Of a stretch of 27,303 nt of DNA, positions 8,481-14,849 are shown piece by piece. The notes beneath the pieces were generated by a model. The model was not told where the DNA came from. It was given only the letters and a program-made list of their open reading frames with translations, and searched no databases. The position numbers were made by a program, and so were the translations under genes. How positions within the stretch are numbered: position 1 is the first letter of the stretch; each line of letters begins with the position of its first letter. The stretch is taken from NCBI GenBank assembly GCA_027858275.1, contig JAQIDA010000313.1, positions 1-27,303 on the forward strand, in the 5' to 3' direction. The DNA comes from Candidatus Kapaibacterium sp. Its GTDB lineage: Bacteria; Bacteroidota; Ignavibacteria; Kapaibacteriales; UBA2268.

Positions 8481-9011
8481 TTAACTTAACATTCCAAATT
8501 TTCCGGAAACTAATTTGTATTCTCTGTTGTCTGCGGCGCAAATCGTTACTTTTTTCAAGCCCGAGCTGTTGCTGATATGCGATTTAATTGCATTGAACAT
8601 AATAGTAAGTGATTGATCGGGTAAAACTCCGTAGAAGCCTACGCCCATCATCGGGAAAGCTAATTGCGTTATTCCCTTTTCATCGGCTGCTTTCAATACA
8701 TTTTCCATCGTCCGCTTAAGTTTGTCCTCAAGATTCTCTTCTTGGAACATTGGTCCTACAGCATGGATGATGTACTTTGCCTTTAATAAACCTCCGCCGG
8801 AAATTACCGCGTCGCCGGCTTGCGCGCCATCCATTTTATCCAGCTCAGCTTGGATAGTAGGACCACCTCTCATTGATATTGCATTGCCGTAACCTGTGCC
8901 GAGTTTTAGATCAGTACGCGCGTAAAAAACAAAAGATTCTACATCGAGTGCGGTCAAATCGTCCTTGATCAATTCTACTTCTGTTTGATTGATCTTTTTG
9001 CTTTCTGACAT
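8481..9011 (-). CDS. Atypical macro-domain protein
   Basis: The 176-aa protein fits a single macro domain: an N-terminal strand with DDLTALDVESFVFYA, a KYIIHAVGPMF segment (about 87-98), and PMMGVGFYGV (about 127-136) at the phosphate-binding loop. Canonical macro domains bind ADP-ribose and carry NAAN plus a Gly-rich loop after the first strand. Here that place reads FYARTDLKLGTGYGNAI, so the catalytic Asn of ADP-ribosyl hydrolases is missing. This suggests a binding rather than hydrolytic role, or a different nucleotide ligand. It sits between the 75-aa gene and the cytochrome b gene in the redox operon, where NAD-related sensing would make sense, but that is a guess. Confidence 0.85.
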   Translation of the reverse strand: MSESKKINQTEVELIKDDLTALDVESFVFYARTDLKLGTGYGNAISMRGGPTIQAELDKMDGAQAGDAVISGGGLLKAKYIIHAVGPMFQEENLEDKLKRTMENVLKAADEKGITQLAFPMMGVGFYGVLPDQSLTIMFNAIKSHISNSSGLKKVTICAADNREYKLVSGKFGMLS

Positions 9012-9082
9012 AATTTTGAACCTCTCCTTAACATTTATTCAAATACGATTTATTTATATTCAATTCTAATCAGTGTTTATCA

Positions 9083-9310
9083 TTAATCATTGTCAGAAGC
9101 AGCACCAATGTCCCAAATTCCCTGTTTCAAATGTGCGTTCTTCTCTTTTTCGGCAAGGGATCGAAGTTTGTATGCGCTATCTCTGACCATACCGTACAAT
9201 ATGCCGCAACCGGGATCTTGTCGCTTGTCATCACCCTCATCGGCAATAATTATCATCTCGCGTGTGAGTCTCAGTACTCTCAGGATGTTTTCATTGTATT
9301 CTTGTGGCAT
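9083..9310 (-). CDS. Small conserved-looking hypothetical protein, first gene of the redox operon
   Basis: The 75-aa protein begins MPQEYNENILRVLRLTREM, has DEGDDKRQDPGCGILYGMVRDSAYKLRSLAEKEK in two helical-looking stretches around one Cys (C34), and no signal peptide or membrane segment. I recall similar short proteins in anaerobes but cannot name a family or function. Support for its being real: it is the first frame after the sigma-54 promoter candidate (predicted start near 9349), runs in the operon direction, and is 71 nt ahead of the macro-domain gene. There is no clear ribosome binding site upstream of the ATG, which slightly lowers confidence. Confidence 0.65.
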   Translation of the reverse strand: MPQEYNENILRVLRLTREMIIIADEGDDKRQDPGCGILYGMVRDSAYKLRSLAEKEKNAHLKQGIWDIGAASDND

Positions 9311-9359
9311 ATATTTGCTTTTGTATAATATTCATACAATTCCTTTTTAGGGATACTAA

Positions 9360-9375
9360 AGCAGATAGTATGCCG
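9360..9375 (-). promoter_or_regulatory. Candidate sigma-54 (-24/-12) promoter of the redox operon
   Basis: The minus strand reads CGGCATACTATCTGCT: GG (9374-9373), exactly 10 nt, then GC (9362-9361). Against TGGCACGNNNNTTGCW it keeps GGCA and TGCW. A start site would fall near 9349, about 40 nt before the ATG of the 75-aa gene. The gene immediately upstream on the same strand encodes a sigma-54 activator, which strengthens the call. Confidence 0.65.
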
Positions 9376-9482
9376 GGAGATGTTGTTGATGTTTACCAAT
9401 TACCATAACATATTACACAACAGTCATTTAATAATAATATAAATATATTTTCAATAAATGTATTAATAATAATTAAATGTAC

Positions 9483-9490
9483 TGTGCACA
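9483..9490. promoter_or_regulatory. Palindrome TGTGCACA, possible activator site
   Basis: This is a perfect 8-bp palindrome within ACTGTGCACACA, about 134 bp upstream of the predicted sigma-54 start site, in the usual range for enhancer sites of Fis-type activators. Related ACTGT-containing sites recur at 9570-9598 and near 9615-9632. Confidence 0.35.
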
Positions 9491-9569
9491 CATTGAAAAA
9501 GGGTGTATTGTATTGAATTACAGAGGACAAGATTGTGATAAATGCTTTATTATCATTGAAATAGGTAAG

Positions 9570-9598
9570 ACTGTCACGTCCGGACGGGAGTGTACAGT
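9570..9598. promoter_or_regulatory. Nested dyad, possible activator site
   Basis: ACTGTCAC (9570-9577) and GTGTACAGT (9590-9598) form an inverted repeat with one bulge. Just inside it lies GTCCGGAC (9578-9585), a perfect 8-bp palindrome. It lies about 225 bp upstream of the predicted operon start. It could be a binding site for the adjacent activator, or an RNA hairpin at the end of the activator transcript; there is no T run to support the latter. Confidence 0.35.
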
Positions 9599-9626
9599 TA
9601 TTATAACATTACAACTGTGTATTGTG

Positions 9627-11363
9627 TTACACTTTACCGGATTCGATTATCCTATATAAAGTAGTTCGGCTGATGCCTAAGAGTTTTGCGGCTTTCGCCT
9701 TGTTACCACCTGCGCGCTCAAGAGTTTCGTGAGCTTCTTCGGCACTAATTTTTTGAGGTCTGCCCGCATTGATTGATGAGGTCTGTTTCTGCACAAGGAT
9801 TTCGGGCGGCAGATGTTCTTTGAGTAAAATCCCGTTGCCGTTACTGCATTTAATCATACCGTATTGCACGGCATTACTGAGTTCACGTACATTGCCGGGC
9901 CAAAGATATTTCTCAAATACTTCCAAAGCGTCGAGAGAAACTTCGCGGACTCTTTTGCCGGTGTCGGCGGAGTATTTATCAAGAAAGTGTTCAATCAGCA
10001 ACTTGATATCGCCTCGTCTTTCGGCAAGAGTGGGCAGAAATATTGGAACAACCGCAAGCCTGTAATACAAATCTTCGCGGAATAAATTCTGTTGCATCAG
10101 CAGTTTTAGATTTCGATTAGTTGCGCAAATAACTCGAACATCGCAATGAATCGGCTTTTCGCCGCCGACCGGGAAAAAACTTTTTTCTTGTAGCACTCTT
10201 AGGAGTTTTACTTGCATATTAGCGGATATTTCCCCGATTTCATCCAGTAAAATTGTTCCTTTATCGGCAAGCTCAAATCTTCCTTTGCGATCAGATACAG
10301 CCCCGGTAAAAGCACCTTTTACATGTCCGAAAAGCTCGCTTTCCAAAGTACCTTCCGGCAATGCTCCGCAATTTACCGGTACAAAAGGACCCGATGCGCG
10401 ATTGCTCGCGTTATGAAGTGCCATCGCGACCATTTCCTTGCCCGTGCCGGTGTCGCCCTGTATGAGAATCGGGACTTTTACATCAGCCAATTCCTTAATA
10501 GAATCAAAAACTTTGGTCATTGAGATATGTTGTCCTACGATTCCGTTGAAGCCGGAACTCTGTTCCAATCGCTTGCGATAATATGTTACGTCGCTGACAT
10601 CTTTGAAAATTATCATTGCGCCCATTTCTCTTTTGTCGTGATTAATTGAGACGGACGACATTTCGAGATTTCGCTTTTCCCCGTTTTTGCGAACGAAGAT
10701 TTTTTGATACTTTATATTTGACTGGGAAAGTCCCTGTTCATCACAATATGAGCAATAGCCGCCGCAAAATTTATTGGGGAACAATTCATGGCAATCCTGA
10801 CCGACAACTTCGCTGCTGCTGTAGCCGGTTATCTCCTCGGCTGCCTTATTGAAAAAGAAAATTCGACGGTTCATATCATGCGCCATCACGCCATCAGTCA
10901 AGTTATTAAGCAATGATCCGAATATAGAGCGCATCTCACGAATTGATTCCAAAAAACCGAATCGGAACAAGGAAGCTACCCTGATCTGAATTTCATTACG
11001 TGTATCCTCGAAAATCTCAGCGCGAGTTTTTCGAGCAGGTTCTGTTTTGCCGGGATCGGGCAACCCCCAGTGCAGACGCGCTGGCGCGCCCGGAAAAGTG
11101 GGACAGATTTCGCGGGCATGATTGCACATTGTTACAACGAGGTCAAAAGAGTCTGTCTTAATCTCGTCCATAGTATACGGGACTTTCGCGGGCATCTGCA
11201 GATTAGTATCCTTCATAGCCTCAATCGCGTATTCGTTCAGGCGATGATGTTTGTCACCGGCGCTGACAATCCGCATATATCTCGGTGCGAGAGAGCGAGC
11301 GAAAACCTCCGCCATCTGACTTCTCCCCGAAGAACCGACACACAAGAACACTATTTTGAACAT
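9627..11363 (-). CDS. Sigma-54-dependent activator with ArsC-like phosphatase domain, Cys-rich PAS, AAA+ and Fis HTH
   Basis: I start at the ATG at 11363 (578 aa), since homologous phosphatase domains begin this way; a GTG at 11375 would add four residues. Domain order follows. (1) Residues 1-135 are a low-molecular-weight phosphatase/ArsC fold: P-loop C8-x5-R14-S15 (CVGSSGRS), C80 and C87 in MCNHAREIC, acid D103 in PDP. (2) PAS, about 145-262, with C191, C200, C204 and C207. (3) Sigma-54 AAA+ domain, about 272-500: Walker A GDTGTGKE (303-310), GAFTGA (350-355), Walker B ILLDEIGE (371-378). (4) Fis-type helix-turn-helix, about 546-575. It should drive sigma-54 promoters such as the one at 9360-9375. 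Signal input through both N-terminal domains is inferred. The fusion is unusual. Confidence 0.92.
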   Translation of the reverse strand: MFKIVFLCVGSSGRSQMAEVFARSLAPRYMRIVSAGDKHHRLNEYAIEAMKDTNLQMPAKVPYTMDEIKTDSFDLVVTMCNHAREICPTFPGAPARLHWGLPDPGKTEPARKTRAEIFEDTRNEIQIRVASLFRFGFLESIREMRSIFGSLLNNLTDGVMAHDMNRRIFFFNKAAEEITGYSSSEVVGQDCHELFPNKFCGGYCSYCDEQGLSQSNIKYQKIFVRKNGEKRNLEMSSVSINHDKREMGAMIIFKDVSDVTYYRKRLEQSSGFNGIVGQHISMTKVFDSIKELADVKVPILIQGDTGTGKEMVAMALHNASNRASGPFVPVNCGALPEGTLESELFGHVKGAFTGAVSDRKGRFELADKGTILLDEIGEISANMQVKLLRVLQEKSFFPVGGEKPIHCDVRVICATNRNLKLLMQQNLFREDLYYRLAVVPIFLPTLAERRGDIKLLIEHFLDKYSADTGKRVREVSLDALEVFEKYLWPGNVRELSNAVQYGMIKCSNGNGILLKEHLPPEILVQKQTSSINAGRPQKISAEEAHETLERAGGNKAKAAKLLGISRTTLYRIIESGKV

Positions 11364-11524
11364 AATTACAATCACACTATGTTAAAAATGATAATGTATG
11401 AAATTATGCCTGAATCGCAAAACGTAACTGTACGATTGTGTCCAATAATAATAAAAACTGTCCAAAAACTCGTTTTATGTAACCTATAGGTTGTAGGGAT
11501 TAATCAACTTCAAATAACAAAGAA

Positions 11525-11559
11525 AGCTCCGAACCGGAATCAATACCCGCTTCGGAGCT
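11525..11559 (-). terminator. Terminator hairpin after the secreted protease gene
   Basis: A 9-bp stem (AGCTCCGAA / TTCGGAGCT) with a 17-nt loop lies 79 bp beyond the stop of the minus-strand protease gene. On the minus strand it is followed by the T-rich TTCTTTGTTATTT, fitting an intrinsic terminator. It separates the protease from the activator gene. Confidence 0.65.
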
Positions 11560-11637
11560 ATTAAATTATAAAATCAGCCTTAATATCCTTCACATGAGCG
11601 AAGATTAGAATTTATCTTATGCCGAAAAAAATTAATT

Positions 11638-14478
11638 CTATTTCAAAACCACAAACTGCTTACTGATTCTCTCATTGCCGGCTTGCACTTCCACAATGTA
11701 AACACCCGTTTCCAACGTTGAAATATCAATTCCGATTGATCTTCCGGATACATTGCCGAATCTGTTGATTGTATCAACTATTTTTCGACCGCTCAGATCA
11801 TAAATATTGATCGATATTGCAGATGCCGTAGTTGATTCAATGTATAGATTCAATAAATCAACGGCAGGAACAGGGGATACGCTGACCGCAAAATTAGAGG
11901 CGTATTCAATTTCTTGAATATCAGTGCTAAGCATTTTCTCCCTCAGTTCATTTGCGAGTTCCTTTTCAGTATCACCACCACCGAAATACATAAAATAACT
12001 GACCGAATCGCCGGGTGCAATAGATTCGCTAAAACGCATTCCGACAACCATATTTATATCTTCCACACCCTCGTCTTGTATAGATGTACCGCTGTTAAGA
12101 GCGTTTTTAATTGTAGGCCCCGTGTATATATCGTGTATATCTCGCACAAGACCGGCCGCTTGAGCTTCAGCTCCGAGAACTCCGCAAGAAACAGCCGCGG
12201 CAAATACCGGGAACTCAAATTCTGTATATGCCAATTCAGCAGCAGCCCACTCCGATGCGTATGTGTTAGGAATGGCTTCAGGGAAAAGACGCACTAAGTT
12301 ATTTTCAGGGTCGATCCCGAGATCCCAATCAAAATAATATCCTGCTGAAAGATTTGTAATTGTTCTTTCTACGTTAGTATTTTTAAGAGTTATCTCTACA
12401 GTTGCTACATTTTCATTCTCTTCGAGTTTAGCGTATTTATGTGTGATTTCAAGATCGATTGCTGGCGCAACCGCATTATAATCATTGAATATCCCCGTAA
12501 ATTTATCAGGATCGGTAAATGATTTAACAGATTCGAAATCATTGTTGTCCGCCGAGCCGGTACTCCAGTACACAGCGGTTTCAACTTTTAAATTATCTTC
12601 GCACAGCATCATCGACGATTTGTATAATTGATTTCCGAGTTCCTTATATACAAATCCTATACCTTGTCGATTGTTTTCATTGCCGCCGAAGCCGATTGTA
12701 GCTCGGTCAGAGACAGAGAATCGTATATTGTTGTTCTCGAAAATTGTGTAGTCCAAAGTCGGAGTGAACGGCATAATAAAGAAATCGTGATAGCCTTCTT
12801 CGCCGCCTATATCAATTCTCAGATAGACTTTGTTTTTATTCTCCGCCTCAATTTTAAATTTGAAACCGTCTAATTTTACTTCGGAATCACCGTCAACGCT
12901 TTCTAAATCAATTGAAGAATCAATCAAGCTGATTGAGTTTTTATAATCCTCAAGGACGGACAGTTCGAAACTTAGATTTTTAGCATCACCCAGATAATAG
13001 AATGCGTCAATACTAAACAAAACAACATCTCCTACTGAAAATCTGTTACTGACAATACCTGCAGTTGTTTTTGTGATCTTCTCAACCGGACGAATCGAAG
13101 GCATTAAGAAAGGAAGTAGAGTCACTGCTTTCAGCATATTGACTCTACCCGGAATAAAATGTTCCACAGCTCCGTTTTTGTGACTGATATCATCAGTGCA
13201 TTGGCGAACAAACTCAATAGCTTGCCTTGCTGTCAAATACGGATATTTCCCTCGAGCCAAAGCGGTAACTCCTGCGACTACAGGTGCGGCAAAAGATGTG
13301 CCGCTTGTATTCGAAGTATATGAATTATCAAAATCTGTCGTCCACAATCCTGTCCCCTGAGCCATGATTTCAATATGCCAGCCCATGGAAGTGGCCGTGT
13401 GCATATCGGTGGATGTCACCTCTCCGACACCCAACACACCGTCATAAGCAGCGGGATACCAAGGAATTCTGCCTCCATAATTTCCGCCGGATACTATTAG
13501 CGCTACATCTTTGGCAACAGCATAATTGACAATATCTTGCTCAATCTGAGAATAACTCTGATTTTCATTTCCCCAACTGCAATTAAGTACTTTGAAGCCA
13601 CGGACCGCTGCGTAGGTGATAGACTCATAGCCGTAATCAACATATTCTCCGCCGTAACTTCCTGCTTTGATCGGGAAGAATCTGCACAAAGCACCAATTC
13701 CCGCTATTCCGAGAGCGTTATTTGTATGTGCTGCCGCAACGCCTGCCGTCATTGTGCCGTGATTGTGTCCGTGTAATGTATTCCACGCCGGACGACCGTC
13801 TGTTTCCCAAGCCATATTATAACCTCGGAAATCATCTTTGTAGCCGTTGTCGTCATTGTCAGCATCGTCAATAGTGTCTGCCCAATTAGTCGCTATATTA
13901 CCGAGTAAATCTTCGTGATTTTGATCAGTACCATTGTCACTGATACCGATGACAATATTTGTGTCACCCCTGTAAATTTCCCATGCCTCGTAGGCATGTA
14001 TGATGTTCAGAACATCTTGTTGACCTGATTCTACATATTTGTCACTTGGTACCCACATCAACTTTGCCGGGTATCTCGGTTCTGCCAGCTCGACGGACGG
14101 GTTTGTTCTCATCAGATAAGCACAATAATCTTCCGCGCTCATATCTGATTCGAACTTCACAATATAAGTTCTCAGCAACGGCTCTTCGGCGATTCTAATT
14201 TTATCAATTCGATTATCAGGCAACATCATAGCCTGAGCTTTGACTTGCTTGTTGAATTTTATACTATGCTCCGGAGCCAGTATCGGTCGCTCGATCAGCA
14301 ATCCGTCTGAAACGACCGAATTCGGAACAAATTTGAATCCGTCAGTTTTGAATCTTACATAAATCGTGTTAGTTCGCTTTCCCGAGGATTGTTTGTTGTC
14401 CATAGCGAGTATTTCAGGTGTCGAACAGATAACAAATAAAAATAAAAAAATCAAAGTTGAGTAAAATTTGGGTTTCAT
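11638..14478 (-). CDS. Secreted subtilisin-like serine protease (S8) with T9SS sorting domain
   Basis: The 946-aa protein has a signal peptide (about 1-25), a prodomain-like region up to about 160, and an S8 catalytic domain (about 170-455). Its catalytic residues are all present: D181 (GISDNGTD), H240 (HNHGT), oxyanion N333 (GGNYGG) and S395 (SGTSFAAP). A large beta-rich region follows (about 460-855). The last 80 or so residues form a type A T9SS C-terminal domain (INIYDLSGRKIVD near the start, GVYIVEVQAGNERISKQFVV at the end). The protein should cross the inner membrane by Sec and the outer membrane by T9SS, then be released or anchored at the surface. Likely role: extracellular proteolysis. 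It is a single-gene unit, divergent from dnaX, with a hairpin after the stop. Confidence 0.93.
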   Translation of the reverse strand: MKPKFYSTLIFLFLFVICSTPEILAMDNKQSSGKRTNTIYVRFKTDGFKFVPNSVVSDGLLIERPILAPEHSIKFNKQVKAQAMMLPDNRIDKIRIAEEPLLRTYIVKFESDMSAEDYCAYLMRTNPSVELAEPRYPAKLMWVPSDKYVESGQQDVLNIIHAYEAWEIYRGDTNIVIGISDNGTDQNHEDLLGNIATNWADTIDDADNDDNGYKDDFRGYNMAWETDGRPAWNTLHGHNHGTMTAGVAAAHTNNALGIAGIGALCRFFPIKAGSYGGEYVDYGYESITYAAVRGFKVLNCSWGNENQSYSQIEQDIVNYAVAKDVALIVSGGNYGGRIPWYPAAYDGVLGVGEVTSTDMHTATSMGWHIEIMAQGTGLWTTDFDNSYTSNTSGTSFAAPVVAGVTALARGKYPYLTARQAIEFVRQCTDDISHKNGAVEHFIPGRVNMLKAVTLLPFLMPSIRPVEKITKTTAGIVSNRFSVGDVVLFSIDAFYYLGDAKNLSFELSVLEDYKNSISLIDSSIDLESVDGDSEVKLDGFKFKIEAENKNKVYLRIDIGGEEGYHDFFIMPFTPTLDYTIFENNNIRFSVSDRATIGFGGNENNRQGIGFVYKELGNQLYKSSMMLCEDNLKVETAVYWSTGSADNNDFESVKSFTDPDKFTGIFNDYNAVAPAIDLEITHKYAKLEENENVATVEITLKNTNVERTITNLSAGYYFDWDLGIDPENNLVRLFPEAIPNTYASEWAAAELAYTEFEFPVFAAAVSCGVLGAEAQAAGLVRDIHDIYTGPTIKNALNSGTSIQDEGVEDINMVVGMRFSESIAPGDSVSYFMYFGGGDTEKELANELREKMLSTDIQEIEYASNFAVSVSPVPAVDLLNLYIESTTASAISINIYDLSGRKIVDTINRFGNVSGRSIGIDISTLETGVYIVEVQAGNERISKQFVVLK

Positions 14479-14849
14479 AATTAAATACTTTGTAATATTA
14501 ATAAATATATTATTTCGAATTTGTAGATCAATTCTAAATCTAATAGAGGTTGAAAAGCCGTGAATATTGTTTCAAAGAATTTTCTTTTGTTCAAGAAAAT
14601 AATTTGAACAGGATTTGAAGGATAGAGAGGATAGAGAGGATTAAGAAACTCTTTTTTGTATAGTTTAATAATCTTGAAATTCTTAATCCTCTTAATCCGT
14701 TCAATCCTTAGAATCCTGTTCAAAGAATTATTATAACAAATTTCAAAAAACAACAGGATTAACTCATTCGTATTTCTTATATTGCTAATATCTATATCGG
14801 AACATCAGTGCCGATTGTCAAGACATTGAAAAACAACAAGCAGACAGCA
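14479..14849. other. Divergent intergenic region dominated by a large inverted repeat
   Basis: The 371 bp between the protease gene (minus) and dnaX (plus) is very AT-rich. Its middle is the imperfect inverted repeat at 14606-14721. Flanking AT-rich segments must hold the promoters of both genes, but I cannot pick convincing boxes. The minus-strand 90-codon frame across it is a product of the repeat (tandem GGATTAAGA-like units) and I do not call it a gene. Confidence 0.6.
14606..14721. repeat. Large imperfect inverted repeat (42-bp arms)
   Basis: Left arm 14606-14647 and right arm 14680-14721 match at about 35 of 42 positions when one is reverse-complemented. The loop is 32 nt. Both arms begin with the identical GAACAGGATT and end with GAGGATTAAGAA, and are built from repeated GGAT(T)(A)A(G)A units. 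Such GGATT-rich long palindromes resemble dispersed intergenic elements of this phylum, but this is recalled rather than checked. An extra CAGGATT follows at 14754-14760. Confidence 0.85.

Larger units (their letters stand above)
9311..9626. other. Regulatory gap between the activator gene and the redox operon
   Basis: This 316-bp non-coding stretch holds the sigma-54 promoter candidate near the operon (9360-9375), an AT-rich middle section (about 9405-9480) that could bend or bind IHF-like protein, and several TGTG/CACA-type palindromes between 9483 and 9632. That order (activator sites, AT-rich spacer, -24/-12 box, operon) is the classic layout of a sigma-54 control region. I see no convincing terminator for the activator gene in it. 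Confidence 0.6.

Noticed and set aside
14481..14753. 90-codon minus-strand frame upstream of the protease gene
   Set aside because: Its Arg/Ile/Lys and Pro-Leu-Tyr repeats simply translate the inverted repeat at 14606-14721.
14808..14849. GTG start for dnaX
   Set aside because: Family members start a few residues before YIVTARKWRP, which fits the ATG at 14850.
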